Shown here: positions 21,100 to 34,050 of the stretch, piece after piece | How the letters are laid out: each line of letters starts with the position of its first letter | Position numbering within the stretch: the stretch's first letter is position 1 | Assembly: GCA_003254905.1 (NCBI GenBank) | Contig: QANU01005108.1 | Span: forward strand, 62,001 to 126,000 | Source: Nissolia schottii | Lineage: Eukaryota; Streptophyta; Magnoliopsida; Fabales; Fabaceae | Direction: 5' to 3' | DNA length: 64,000 nt | The notes under the pieces: generated by a model | Told to the model about the DNA's origin: nothing | The model's database searches: none | What the model saw: only the letters and a program-made list of their open reading frames with translations | Translations under genes and position numbers: made by a program

Positions 21100-24000
21100 G
21101 TTATTGAAAGTCACAAATATAATCTCCTGAGGTTCATAGTGTTCCATGTTCATGGAAGTGTTTTTCCATTCGTGGTAGATAGTCTGTAGGCGCCTTTTCC
21201 GAGTGCTTCCGTAACCACATAAGGGCCCTCCTAATTGGAGGCCAGCTTGCCTTGTCCTAGTGTTTCGGGGCCGATGTTGGCCCGTTGCATGACTATGTCT
21301 CCTGAAGTGAAACTACATGGAATAACTTACGCGTTGTAACGTCGCGTGACTCTTCTACAGATGGCTTCTTCTCGAATGTGTGATTTTTGCCTTGCTTATT
21401 CTAGAAGGTCAATTTCTTCGCTTCTTGCTTGATCATTTCCTTCTGGGGAATAGTGCTGAACCTGGGAGCTATTCTCCCTAATTTCTATAGGGATCAGCGT
21501 CGCTTCCATAAGCCAATCGAAATGGGAAATGGGAGGTTGTGGAGTGAGGAGTTCCTATATGCCCATAGGACACTTCCCAGCTCATCCGCCTATAACCCTT
21601 TAGCTTCTTCCAACCTCTTCTTTAATCCTGCTAGGACCACTTTGGTTGCTGCCTCAGCTTGGCCGTTGGTTTGTGGGTATTCCACAGATGAGAAACGTTG
21701 CTTGATCTTGAATCCCTCAAGGAATTTTCTAAACATTTTATCTGTGAACTGAGTGTCATTGTCGAACAATATAGTTTTCAGGATCCTTAAGCGGGTTAAG
21801 ATGTTGTTCTACACGAATTTCCTACATTGGACTGCGGTGATCGTCACTAGGGTTTCCGCCTCGATCCATTTAGTGAAGTAATCTACTACTACAACAAAGA
21901 ACTTTCTTTGACCTGTGGCCCTAGGGAAGGGTCTGAGGATATTAATGCCCCAGTTTTGGAATGGTCACGCTACTAACATGCTGGAGAGTTCTTCAGGTGG
22001 TGCAATGTGAAATTGTTCGTGTTCCTGGCACTTCTTATACTTCTTCATATATTCAGTTGGGTCTTTTTGTAGGGTTGGCCAGAACAGGCTTGTGCAGAGG
22101 ATTTTCAATGCTAGTGCCTTCCCTCCCCCCATACGGTGTTTACACAATCTCTCATGGAATTCCTCCATGACATAGGCTATCCACAGATTGGATACGCACT
22201 TTAACAAAGGTTGGAAAATTGATTTTCTGTATAGTTGGCCACTTACCAGGGTGTACCTTGTGGCTGTTCAAAAATATTTTTTTTTAATTATTCTTTTGTG
22301 GCTATTACAGGCTCTCCCCTAATGGTTTTAATGAACGGTGTCATCCAACAATCTCCTGATTTCCCCATGGTGTCATTGTGGCAGACCTCTGCCGCTATCG
22401 ATTGCTTTCTCACTGTTTTCTTAATTAGTGTTTTGTTGCCCCATCCTGGGTAGGTGCTAGCTAATTCTGATAGTGTGTCCGCGCATTCATTATCCTTCCA
22501 CCAGACATGCTTTATCTGGTATTCTTCGAATATGGTAAGGGTCTGCCTTACCAAGTTCAAGGATACTAAAGTTGTGGGTCCTTGGCTCGATAATCCCCTT
22601 TCACCTGTGACACCATTATCTGAGAGTCACTGTAGATATCTAGCCTGGTCACCCCGACATACTTAGTCAGGCTAAGACCTACAACTGAGGCTTCGTACTC
22701 TGCTTGATTGTTGGAAGTGGGGAACTCCAATTTGACTACCATTTCTAGTTGTAGACTGCTTTTGTTCTCTAGCAGGACATCAGGTCCACTTCCACGGGCA
22801 CTTGAGGCTCCATCCACATAAGAGTCTAGTGTTGTGGCTAGGGGTGTCAAACGGGCCAGGCCGACCCGTTTTGACCCGGCCCATTTAGGCCCACGAACCT
22901 AAACAGGCTGGGCCAAAATTATACCTTTTTTTAGGATCCGGCTCGTTTATGGTCGGTCCGTGGGCCTAAACGAGTCAGGTCGCTAGCCCATTTATTTTTT
23001 TAAAAAAATTAAAATTTTGGTCTATTTTTATGATTTAAATACAAAGTTGTGAATAAGTATGAGCGGTCATTTTTAGCTATTTTTTATTGTCTATCTATTA
23101 ATTAATCAGAAAGAAATAATTTATGTAAAATTTGAGGATCCATTTCCGATGGTAATAAATAGAGAAAAATTAAGGTTTTGTGATTTTTTTTGTTTTTATC
23201 TCTTTATTGTGTTTACAAAATCTTTAGTTTTAGATAGGTATACAAATAGTAGCATTTTTCAATTACGAAGCTATTTGCAAGGCTTTGATAAAAAAAAAAG
23301 GATAACAAGAGAATGTATTTAATTAACACCTAGAGTCTAAACCCGCGAGATGCACAACAGGTTTTAAAATATCTAAAAAATGTTTTAATTATAACTAAAA
23401 CAACTTAGCAATTTAGTTTGCTACTAAAATAACTCCTATATATATTCCAAATATATAACTCTTCTATTCCAATGAAATATTGTTATACTACAGCTCTTAC
23501 GGGTACCTTTTGTTTTTTTTTAAAAAAAAAATTACTGGCTCACGGGCTAGTCCGTGAGCTCGCCAGGCTGGCCTGTTTAGCCCGCGGGCTTAAACGGGCC
23601 AGGCTATTTTTTTAAAATTTTCACTGGCCTATTTTTTGCATGTAAAGCCCATCCAGTTAACACGGTAAACAGGTCGGGCTTATGGGCCAGACTCATTTTG
23701 ACAGCCCTAGTTGTGACTTGGCGATATCTGTGGATCTTGTGAATTTTGCCAAAATATTGGCCATTGCTTGAGCCTTGATGGTGACCTGTAGCTCATAGCT
23801 GATGTCAAACTCCAAGAGTTTTACCGGCCAAGTGAGCATTCTTCAGGCGAGGTCAGACTTGTGCAATACCTGTTTGATGGGCTGACTTGTCCTCATCGTG
23901 ATGGGGTGGGACTAGAAGTAAGGGGCGCAACTTCCATATTGAGTTCAATAGCGCAAATGCCAGTTTTTCTAACTTCTGATACTGCAATTCTGGTCCATGG

Positions 24001-24619
24001 AGGACCTTGCTTGCGAAGTAAATTAGGAGTTGTTCTAGTCCCCTTTCTTTTACCAAAGCGGAGGCTAGCACCTCCTCGTACACAGAATGGTAAAGGAATA
24101 ATTACTCGCCTATTTCCGGTTTAGCTAGGATGGGTGACTTTGCCAGATATTCTTGGAAGTGGAGAAAAGTCTTTTCGCATTCGTCGTCCCATTGAAACAG
24201 ATTCATCTTCTTGGTAAGGCGGAAGAAAATGAGAGCCTTTTGTGTTGAGGCTGCTAGGAACCTGCTTTGTGAGGCGATTCTCCCCGTCAGGCTTTGTACC
24301 TCCTTCATGGAGTTGGGGCTCTTCATGTCCAGGATGGCCTTGCATTTCTCAGGATTGGCCTCAATGCCCCTCTATGTGATCATAAAACCAAAAAACTTGC
24401 TAGCTTCGACCACAAATACGCACTTCACGGGATTTAACCTTAAGCTATGCTAGCGGATGCATTGGAAAACTATTTCCAGATCTGTTGTCAGGTTCTCTTC
24501 CGTGGTGGTTTTCAACAACGAGTCATCAACATAGATTTCTACTAGGTTAATTTCTTGATAGTTCGCAGAAGATCTTGTCCATGAGCCTTTGGTATATTGC
24601 TCTGGCATTCTTTAAACCA
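21100..24619 (-). pseudogene. Decayed Ty3/gypsy pol with dual RNase H (Tat/Ogre-like), interrupted
   Basis: Read right to left on the minus strand: reverse transcriptase with YVDD (24520-24539) and the thumb/connection part KEVQSLTGRIA (24102-24326); a first RNase H (23853-24083, ASKVLHGPELQYQKLEKLA); a connector (23715-23850); a second RNase H (22566-22850, YVDGASSARGSG and TSNNQAEYEA); an integrase zinc-binding part (21965-22207, H-X3-H region and C-X2-C); a heavily mutated integrase core; and the pol C-terminus WEGPYVVTEALGKGAY near 21200. Frameshifts and stops occur throughout. The N-terminal half of RT, gag and protease are missing beyond about 24619. RT followed by two RNase H domains is characteristic of the Tat lineage. 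It is not expressed as a working enzyme. Confidence 0.85.
22839..23709. mobile_element. hAT-type non-autonomous element inside the gypsy RNase H
   Basis: It starts TAGGGGTGTCAAACGGGCC and ends with the inverse of TAGGGCTGTCAAAATGAG. The flanks GTTGTGGC (22831-22838) and GTTGTGAC (23710-23717) form an 8-bp target duplication with one change, as in hAT insertions. It cuts the second RNase H domain just before its first conserved block. There is no transposase; the interior is AT-rich. Confidence 0.85.
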
Positions 24620-25278
24620 AAACCCTAAATCCCCCTTGTTCTCTGCCCCAGTCCCCGCCCCCGCCACAAGGAAAAATTTCCCCCATCCCCATTCCCCACC
24701 ACCCCCGCGGGTCCCCGCAGGTTCAAAAAAAATAATTAATAAAAAAGTTGAGAGAAGACAAAGAGAGACGAGCGAGAAAGTTGGTGGTGGCTGGAAGTGG
24801 TTGCTGTGTAGAGAGTTGACGGCATGGAGGTACGACGCTGAGAGAGAGACATGAGTGACGCAGAGAGAAAGACAGACAAAGACGAGTGAGAGAGCGAGAC
24901 GACTGACGAGCAATGACAACACCGACGAGACTCCAGAGAGATGAGGGATCTCAGATCTGAAGTGAGGCCAAGAGAGAGAGACACGAGTGAGGGAGGTGTG
25001 GTCTGAGAGATTTCACTATGTTAGGTTTGTTTTATTTTTTATTTTATTTTTAATTAAAATAAGTGTGAAATTTCATAAAATGTATATATAGGCATATATA
25101 GACTTTTCAAATACTAAGTAAGGGCATTATAGCTTTTTCACATATATCGGGATCCTTGCAGGGCGTGGAGTACGATCCTCGCCCCCGCCCCCGTGGGTAA
25201 AAAAGTCCCCGCCCTGTGGGGGGTTTATTTGGGGAATACCTACGGGGTCCCCATCCGTTGGGATTTTTTGACATCCCT
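24620..25278. mobile_element. GC-rich hAT-like insertion truncating the gypsy reverse transcriptase
   Basis: The right end reads GGGATTTTTTGACATCCCTAA, the inverse of a TTAGGGATGTCAAAA hAT-like terminus. Subterminal CCCCGCCCCC clusters occur at both sides (24640-24720 and 25170-25260, inverted). On the left the RT reading stops at GGCATTCTTTAAACCAAAA and this DNA begins. No RT follows on the right, so more than a simple insertion occurred. Purine-rich open frames in the middle are not recognised. Confidence 0.5.
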
Positions 25279-26589
25279 AACTGAGTCAAACCTCCACAGC
25301 TGCCTCAGATCTTCACCACTCTGACCTTGCCTTCGAGCTCAGATTGAACGCGTCCTTCCAACAAAGGGTCACCGCCGTCCAACACAAGTCTGACATCGTA
25401 GGCCAATCATGTATGTTTTCTCTCCGTCTCTCGGCCATGCTTGAGAATCTCGTTGTTGCTTTAGTGTTCATTGTCGAGGTTGACTTCATTTCTTAAATTT
25501 TATTTGTCCCCTTTTTATTTTATTTTTTAATTTATTAGTTGAATTTTAATTTATTTAGTTCTTGCACTTTCTTGATCAATTGGATTCTTGTTACTTTTTG
25601 TTATGAAAATTGTGTCTCAGGTAAGTTCTTTGTGAAATTGAATTTGTTTGTTGTAACTATGTCTTTAGGTGTTAGAACTAGCTAGAAACCTAGTTAGGGA
25701 TAAGAAGAAGGCTAGCAATACTCTTCTTGGCCCCCTAAAGGCTGGCGAAGGGAAGGACCATATTGATTTTTAATCATTTGTAGTGAAATTATTATAGTAG
25801 ACATCGCTATTTGTTTGAGTGGGCATGATAATGACTTTTTGTTGCACACAATTTATCTCAACCTTCAATTTTTGCATATTCATGTTTGCATCACATTTTT
25901 TTTTTTTAGGTTTATTCTTGTTCTATTTGATGTTTTTATTATAATGCCTTTTGCCTTGCTAGAACTCTCAAGTACATTGGTTTTTCAGAATACATGTTTG
26001 TAGCGCAATTTGTCACTTAGAGAGTTGTGACTTGGTTCTATGGGGTCAAATACAAGGAGCATTAATAGAAAGAAGCACAACCAACCACTAAGTCAATTAA
26101 GCGGTGTTCAACCACAATGATGGAAGATGTTGTAGCAAATGACACTAAAATGCAAAATGGTGAAGCAGGAAAGAGTTAAGGGTGGACTTGGTGTTCTAAA
26201 AGCTTGAACTAGTAAAGCTTATAATGACCAGAGCAGTAGATGTTGCACAGGAAAAGAGTTACATAATGAATAGAAGTTAGGATTGATTTTGTGTACCTTC
26301 GTCTTCAATATCACTGTTACAAAACTTAGTTGAAGAGTTAATTTTTTTTTTGTTTCTTTGTCTTTGATTAGGATTGCAAATGTATCCCTAGTTGTCCATA
26401 TGTAACTTAAATTTTGCATACTTTGGTATAAGAAAAATTTAAAAATTTCTGAATTCTCTTCTTGAATTCTCTATTTCTTGTATCACTATATATTTATGGC
26501 ATAGAGACTAACATGTAGATATGTTAAAGGCATGTCTACCTAAAACAACTTAATATTACAAAGGCCAACACCCAAGATCATCTTTTGTT
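25279..26589. other. Gene-free stretch, no supported feature
   Basis: Short open frames at 25815-26003 (plus) and 26219-26419 (minus) lack any recognisable motif. The start (25279-25480) is less AT-rich and may be old coding or repeat DNA, but I cannot identify it. Confidence 0.4.
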
Positions 26590-26729
26590 NNNNNNNNNNN
26601 NNNNNNNNNNNNNNNNNNNNNNNNNNNNNNNNNNNNNNNNNNNNNNNNNNNNNNNNNNNNNNNNNNNNNNNNNNNNNNNNNNNNNNNNNNNNNNNNNNNN
26701 NNNNNNNNNNNNNNNNNNNNNNNNNNNNN
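26590..26729. other. Assembly gap (140 N)
   Basis: A run of N followed nine bases later by a TA microsatellite (26740-26767), the likely cause of the gap. Confidence 0.98.
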
Positions 26730-26735
26730 TCACAG

Positions 26736-26739
<4 letters not shown>

Positions 26740-26767
<28 letters not shown>
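26740..26767. repeat. TA dinucleotide microsatellite beside a gap
   Basis: Uninterrupted TA units directly after the assembly gap. Confidence 0.9.
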
Positions 26768-26771
<4 letters not shown>

Positions 26772-27505
26772 TATCCACTCAACTCAATAATTTATTACAC
26801 CTAGCATAGTTATTTGGACAGCAAATGTGTCTAAACATCCTATATACATTGTATAGGAGAGAGAAAAATGATAAAATTGTTGTATGTGGTAATGAGTAAT
26901 ATCTCTAACACAATCAGCACCAATGCATGTGCATATGACATCAACACTCGTGCATGTGGTATCAATGTACATTAAGACGATATCAACATAATTATTTTTT
27001 AGTCTTCTCAACATATTCTCTTTCCATTATGTTGTATGGTCTCCCGTCAAAGTAGACTTTATCTCTCTCTCCTCTACTCTCACTCTCTCACTCCTGCGTA
27101 GCAACATAATAGAATTAGGCATTAACATAACAAAAATAAGCATTAACATCAACCTGATGCTTTTCTCTCTCTCTAGTACTGTCAAGCTCATTCAACACAT
27201 GAATATCAACGTAATAAAAATAGGCAACAACTTAATAGTCATACATATCAACATAATGAAAATAGGCATCATCACATCAAAAATATATATTAATGTTTAT
27301 GTAAACAAAAAAAACTTTCTCTTTTTAAAAAATGCTGATACAATTTTTTTTATATTGATGTTTATGACTATTAAGCTGATATTTATTTTTATTATGTTGA
27401 TGTCCACGTGTTTTAGAGATGAAGAGTAAGAGAAAGAATGAGTGATTTGATGGAAAGATAAAGTTAAAAATAATTAAATTTTTTATTATATATTGTGATT
27501 CCCAC

Positions 27506-27642
27506 TAAGGGTGTGTTTGCAAATTGAGTTTACGAGGTGAATGAAAGGTTTTTGGGAGCTTAGTCATGATTTTTATATCTATGATTAAGCCCTTTAAAAC
27601 CTTTCATTTCTCTCCTAAATCCAACTCGCAAGTACACCCTAA
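27506..27642. mobile_element. Short foldback MITE
   Basis: The 137-bp element starts TAAGGGTGTGTTTGCAAATT and ends with the inverted AAGTACACCCTAA; the arms also share GAATGAAAGGTTTT and its inverse. The arms cover about 45 bp each. No target duplication is certain. Confidence 0.7.
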
Positions 27643-28570
27643 ACGTCAGTGTCATCGTGTTTAGGTGTTTGAATATTTTCGTGTAAAAATAGAATTATTG
27701 TACTTTGTCTTATATCTACTACAACCTATTAATATATTTTTATTTCTTGATTTTATTAAAATTTTTCTTAATTATGTTAATATTAAAAAATATATGTATC
27801 ATATCCTTAATCATGCTAATATTTATGAAATAAAAAATACGGTTTTCCTATGTCAAATCTCTAAGCACTCGTAGTGGCTTAATCAAACTGTATTTAATAT
27901 TAGTATAGAGCCTTATTTTTTGGTTTCATTGGTGTGCCTCGTATGGGTTATGGGATTAGTTGATTTCTTGTATTTTATAATTATTAATTTCGGTAGATAA
28001 GTTAACTGACTATTAAATTATTGTTAAAGCGATTTTTTTTTCCGCCGAACGCCGCACCTGAGAACGGCAGGTCTTTGTCGTTTTTTGGTAGTGCCACCTG
28101 CCGGTAAAAAGGCTACCGACAGCTTTCTACTTATTTAGTGCTCATTCAAAATTTATAAACGTTTATTGTCTTTAAGATAACATTAAAATAAAAATTTAAC
28201 AAGTTTAGTGACGGCAAAGAAGTTTAAAATAGAAATAATTTATTGAAGTTACAAGTTTAAAATTTTCAATGCATTTAATATTTAAAAATATTCAAATTAT
28301 TTTATTTTAAACTTTTTAACAAGTATTCTAAGAACAAAATTATGATGGACAAATAAGTAAAATCATCTTTTAGCATTTTTTATACTAAAGACAATAAAGA
28401 AAAGATAAGAATTAAACTTCAAACCCAACTTACAAAATGCAGGAATAATCGTTACGATTTCTCACAACTCACCCACTTCATAGTATGTAAATGTCATCAT
28501 TGATAGAATGCAGAGTAAGCTAACTAAATGGCTGGTCCTCCAACACTCTCTCCCTCTCTACCTTGCAGGT
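27643..28570. other. Gene-free AT-rich stretch
   Basis: Nothing supported. A small GC-rich patch at 28040-28125 (CCGCCGAACGCCGCACC, then CACCTGCCGG) has inverted segments (ACCTG...CAGGT) and may be a MITE end, but the limits are unclear. Confidence 0.4.
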
Positions 28571-28574
28571 CGCA

Positions 28575-30290
28575 TTACCTTCACCTAGAGGACATGGTCC
28601 CAGCGTATGTGATGCAAACAATGAAACTTCCCATCAAGGTGTGTGACAAGATCGATCAAATTTGTCACAATTTTATCTGGGGGGACCTCTAAGTGCTGCA
28701 AAATCCACCGTGTGAGTTGGGATAAAATTTGGCGTCCAAAGAGCAAGGGAGGCCTGGGTTTTAAAAAAGCCAGAGATCTCAATGAGGCCTTCCTTATGAA
28801 ACTTGCATGGGGGATTGCTACTCGCCAATCAGCTCCGTGGGTCTAGATCATGAGAACCAAATATAACTATGGTCAAGACACCATTCTTACCATTCGTAGC
28901 AAGAACAATGCGTTAAATGCTTGGAGGGAAATTGTCTGAGTATGGCCTCTTGTCTGAAACAACATTATTTGGAGGGTAGGCAATGGTCAATCAATCAAGT
29001 TCTGGCAAGATCTATTGGGAAAGACGTGTATATGCAGCAAAAAAGTCACAAGCACGCAATGAAAATAATAACTTTTCCCGCTTGAATTGAACCTATGAGA
29101 AACGTAATATATGACAAACAATATATCCAAGAGTGTAAAAAATTAAATAGGAAAAACAGAGAGAGCACATACCAACTTTTAATATGGAAAACCCCAATAA
29201 GAGGAACAAAAAACCACGGGATATAGTCTAGAAAAATTCCACTATGAAATATCAATGAGTATAGCAAAAGAGTTTCACGAAAGGAATCTAAAAGATGAAA
29301 GCCTACTCACTATTAGAAAGATGGAATAAATAACATAGCAACACACTCAAAAGACTCACACAAGATAAAAGTCGTACAACCAAATAAGAGATAAAAATAT
29401 TTTGAGGTTACTAGATGAATGCCCACAATTTCCGGAATAAGCGACTGAAGTCGTTGAAAATGGAGCACAAAATAACACTCAACAAATACTAGAACGAGCC
29501 AAAAAAAATCTCCAAAAACAATTCGGTGGCACTGAAGGCACTAAAGGTTGTTAATGTTGTTGTTGTGCGTATAAACATTTATAGTGCATCCGTCTACGAG
29601 ATATGCATATACAATAATAGGATTTCAAATCCTATTTTAAATCAAATCAAGATTTGATTTGATCTTCGTTTTTTTATTATACGATAATAAATAAGATAAG
29701 TATTGAACCCAATTTGATAGAGATTCTAACACAACAAGATCATTGGATTGCAAGTATAAAAAATGAGTGATTTCACTATTCATCCTCTGGGCATTGGTAA
29801 TGATATTGAGTGGGTGGCTGATTACTCGATCAATGGTAAGTGGGATAAGGTAAAGTTATTACAATGTCTTAATTCAAATTTTCTAGATATTATCTTATCT
29901 ATTAAAGCACCTCAGTTAACTATGGGTCAGGATGATATAAGATGACTAGTTACTATGAATGGTAAATTTAGTATTAAGTCTGCTTATGATACTGTGGTAT
30001 CTGATTCTAATTTCAATAGTAATCTGTTTAAGGAAATTTGAAAAATTAAAGGTTCTCAACGTATAATTACTTTTATGTGAATTATTGCTCATGAGACTCT
30101 TTTAACTAACCACTTAAGATGGAGAAGGGATATGACAAATGACCTTATGTGCTCGAGTTGTAGGTCAGTGGAAGAAACAATGCTCCACGTCCTCAGTGAT
30201 TGTAGTATTGCAGAGGAGACGTGGAAGAGCATTGCACGTTGTTGTTTTCATGTTTCCTTTTTTCATGTTTATTTTGAAGATTGACGGCAG
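28575..30290 (+). pseudogene. LINE (L1-type) pol remnant A, split by an insertion
   Basis: The first part (28600-29020) reads, with stops and frame changes, VMQTMKLPIKVCDKI, NFIWG, GGLGFKKARDLNEAFLMKLAW and NGQSIKFWQDLLGK, the C-terminal part of plant LINE reverse transcriptase. The second part (29763-30260) reads DFTIHPLG, FSIKSAYDTV and CSSCRSVEETMLHVLSDC, the zf-RVT zinc-binding domain. In between, about 30 residues are lost and foreign DNA (about 29030-29731) is present. It is non-functional. Confidence 0.85.
29030..29731 (-). mobile_element. Probable copia-type LTR inside LINE remnant A
   Basis: On the minus strand it starts TGTTAGAATCTCTATC, a typical copia LTR start, and later contains a CCCGTGGTTTTTTG segment near 29215 and TTGGGGTTTTCCATATT near 29190. 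The inner end (near 29030) and a target duplication could not be fixed, so it may be a solo LTR or a truncated insertion. Confidence 0.5.
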
Positions 30291-31030
30291 AAAAATGTGT
30301 CGTTAAGAACTTGAAACTTCAACGAGGAGGGTTTTGGATTTAAAATTTGGAAAAGAAAAAAAAGTCTGTTTCAAAAGAGTAATCACAATATTTTAAATTT
30401 AGATTAGTTGATTTTACTACTAATAAAGTCTAGATACCAATGAAAAAAAATATTCTTTGCTTCCGTAAAACTGTTTTATGGTTTCACATGCTTAGATAAG
30501 CGTTTTCTTGAGAAAAATAAAAGTGAAACGTCCACTATTCAAAATTATACAACACTTTATGAACGCGGCGGAGGCTTTGATTATTTTCTTATAGTATTGT
30601 TTCAACCTTAGCCTAACTTGTTATTTTATAATCACATAATTTTGTCTACATTTTCAGCTCAAACAAAAGTATGTTCACATAATAATTAAATAGAAAAAAT
30701 ATTGCACTAGGTGATCATATTGAACTCTTAAGTTGGAAACCAGATTCCTTGAAGATATGATTAAAAACGAGAGAACGAGTAAGTCTTAACTGTTTGTGTG
30801 ACATGGAACTAAATAAAATAATCATTGTTGTATCGGGTTCTTCATCAAGATTTTGCCTTTCATGTTTTGGTATGAAAAGAACAGTTCTAAATCGCTTGGG
30901 CTAGCTGTGAATGGTTATCTCAAGTTTCATTGCACTTGGGCACTTCCCTTTTCATGCATTATCATTGTGTCTCCTAGGCGAATGGATTCGGAACCTTCCT
31001 CACAAAGCCTTTTTTAGTTTGGGTAAATAG
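30291..31030. other. Gene-free stretch between LINE remnants
   Basis: AT-rich, with no coding sense or inverted ends. It may contain the 3' tail of remnant A and the worn 5' part of remnant B. Confidence 0.35.
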
Positions 31031-32468
31031 ATTAATTTAAGTTGTTCTGCAGTGCCCAGTTGGAGCCAATCCAAGAAGAGTAGCAACATGGAAACCAATC
31101 ATTAACAAAGTGTGAAAAATTCTATCTTTATGGAAGGCTAATCTGTTATCGAGTGTAGGTAGATTAACCTTAATCAAAGTGGTTCTGAATAGTCTCTCCC
31201 TCTATTATCTGAGTATCTTCAAAATCCCAAAAGAAGAGGCGGCCAAAATCATTAGTCTATAGAGAAGGTTCTTTTGGTTCTCAAATGTTTCTCGAAAAAG
31301 AATATAATTGATCTCGTGGGATGTTATCCAGTGTCCCAAAGATTTAGGAGGACTGACCTTATTGTTCATAATGGAGCCCTTCTATTCAAATGGTGGCGGC
31401 GCTTTTCAGATGCCTCCCCCCTATGGAAGAGAATAGTTACCTCCAACCACAGAGTGACTTGAATGAGCCACATCATTCCTTTCAACCACTCAGTCTGCAT
31501 AGCTTATGGAAATAATTGTCAAACCTTTATAGCTTTGGAGAAACCATTAAAAGCTTAGCCTCCTCATGCTTGAAAAGAAAAATTAGCAATGGCTCTCTTA
31601 CCTTCTTTTGGGAAGAAATTTGGATCAATGATAATCCATTAAATGAGTAGTTCCCTAGATTATTCTCAGTCTTTGTTCAATAATATTGCAGAATCTCAGA
31701 AATGGGGAAGTGGGTGGAGGGGTGTTGGGAGTGGCGGCTACAGTGGGGGTGGAGCCTATTTGTATGGGAGGATCAAATGTTAGCTGATCTTCTTCTTGCC
31801 ATCAACCAACATAGCTTCATAGAAGGTGAAAGTGATGAGAGTGTTCGGATTCATAACCCTTCTGGTTTGTTTTTTGTGTTATCTTTTTCCTTGCAGGTCT
31901 TCAAGGCATTAGTTGGTGACTCGATTGAGTGGCAGTCTGGAAGGAGGTCTTGGAAAGGCTTAGCTCCTCCCAAAGTGGAATTTCTAATGTGGTTTATCCT
32001 TCAAAACCGCCTCAACACCAAAGCTCGCTTAAATAGGATCAATTGTCTCCCGGATAACAATGTGTCTTGTGTCCTTTGCTCTCATCATGAAGAAATCTTA
32101 GAGCATCTTTTCTTCTCTCGCCCAATCTCAGCTAATCTTAGATCCTTCTTTGCTAATCGATGGAATCCCTCTTGGTGTCTCCCACAAGAACCGATCCCCT
32201 TCCTTGACGCTTGGCTTGGATTTCATTGGTTTTGACAAAAAATTATGGATCTCGCTTTTATATGTTGTTATTTGGACCATTTGGTGAATAAGAAATAGGA
32301 TGATGTTCAATAACTATAAACCAAACTGGGACCTTGAGGCTGAGACTGTCCTCCGACGCTTGGGGCCAAAGCTTGGTGCGATACGCTACCATATCAACCA
32401 GGTTTCTTTCTTGTCAATTTAGCGCAAGTCTGAGCTTGGTCAGAGTAATGAAATATTGCTTTGCTTGG

Positions 32469-32681
32469 TATTGAACCAGAGAGAATTGAGATGAGAGAAT
32501 TGGAAATGAATGAGAATGAATTGATGATTTGCTTGCTTCACAAGCAAGGCTTATATACATACATCAAGGCAGACTTGCACAGCAAGCTGTCATAACTGAA
32601 TAACAAAAAAACAGATGGCTAAAGGTTTGTTAAATAACTAACTAACCAAACTAAATGAAAATACATTCATTTACTCTAATA
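32469..32681 (-). repeat. 3' LTR of the copia element
   Basis: The 213-bp LTR aligns almost perfectly with 34309-34521, with only a few substitutions. Confidence 0.9.
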
Positions 32682-32688
32682 CTCCCCC

Positions 32689-34050
32689 TCAAGGTGGAGA
32701 ATAAATGTCCAATATTCCCAACTTGGAGATCAAATGGTCGAATAAAGTTCTTGGAATGGACTTCGTGAGGAGATCAGCTACCTGATCCCTAGACTTGACA
32801 TGTATGAGGGTGATCACACCTTCATTCACCTTGTCTCGTGTGAAATGGCAATCAATCTCAATGTGCTTGGATCTTTCATGGAAGGCTGGGTTGCTTGCAA
32901 TGGCAATTGCAGATTGACTATCACAAAACACACTAGCACGGCCAATGGATATTTCAAAATCTTTTAAGAAACTCTGGAGCCAAACCAGCTCACTAGTGAC
33001 ATTAGCCAGAGCTCTATATGCTGCTTCTGCTGAAGACCTGGATACGGTGGCGTGCTTCTTAGACTTCCATGAGACTAAGGAGCCGCCAATAAACACACAA
33101 AAACCAGTGATGTTGCGCCCGCTGTCCTTACAACCCCCCAAATCAGCATCTACATATGCCTGCAACCGAATTGAGGAGTGTGCAGAAAACAGAATTCCCT
33201 GCCCAAGAGTCTTCTTCAAATACCGCAACAAATGGTGTAAGGCCTGCAGGTGTGTGGATCTCGGGCTTGACATATATTGGCTTAGCTCGTTGACAGTGAA
33301 ACAAATGTGTGGCCATGAGATAGTTAAGCACATTAGGCGACCAATCATCCTTCTGTACAGTGAGGGATCATCCAGCAATTCACCTTCATCTGCTGAGAGA
33401 ACCAACTTGGGGTCCATGGGTAAATGCTCGGGCTTGGCATTCAGATACCCTGTATGCTCTAGTAGGCTGAGAGTGTATTTGTGCTAGGACAAAACAATGC
33501 CAGCTGAAGATTTGGCTATTTCCAACCCTAACAAATACTTGAGATCACCAAGAATTTTAAGTTTAAACAGGCTTTCAAGCTATTGCTAGACCTGCAGAAT
33601 CCTATCATTGGATGCACTTGCTACAATGATGTCATCAACATAAACCAACAAGACCACTAAGGAGCTGCTTGATCCTTGAGTGAACATAGAGTAATCATTC
33701 TTGGACTGTGTGAAACCATTATTAATCAAAGATGTAGAGAACTTTGTGAACCATTGTCTAGAAGCCTGTCTTAGGCCATATATAGACTTCTTGAGTCTGC
33801 ATACCAAATTCTCTCCCTTATTGTGATAACCCAAGGGTTTTTCCATGTAAACCTCCTCCACTAGATCCCCATTTAGGAAGGCATTGTTGATGTCTAGTTG
33901 GAGAAAACACCAGCCCTTGATAGCAGCAAGGATGAGCAAGATTCTCACTGAAGTAAGCTTTGCCACTGGTGAAAAAGTATCTTGAAAGTCTATCCCTGCA
34001 GCCATGGGAAGGAAAACCGAAAGAAAACAAAATTGCAGAAAAAATTGCAA
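32689..34050 (-). pseudogene. Copia reverse transcriptase and RNase H, broken by stops
   Basis: The frame opens at 34050 and runs to 33586 with the RVT_2 core: [48 protein letters not shown] and the catalytic LVYVDDIIV. Stops between 33586 and 33420 interrupt KILGDLKYLLGLEIA. The second open part (32689-33417) is the copia RNase H: MIGRLMCLTISWPHI, YVDADLGGCKDSGRN and the C-terminal DQVADLLTKSIP. The codons before AGIDFQDTF derive from a deletion joint, not from the usual integrase linker. It cannot encode a working enzyme. Confidence 0.9.

Noticed and set aside
26585..26770. Open frame across the 140-N gap
   Set aside because: Consists of N and a TA microsatellite (repeating Tyr-Ile).
32945..33487. 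180-codon plus-strand open frame
   Set aside because: Antisense shadow of the copia RNase H coding region.
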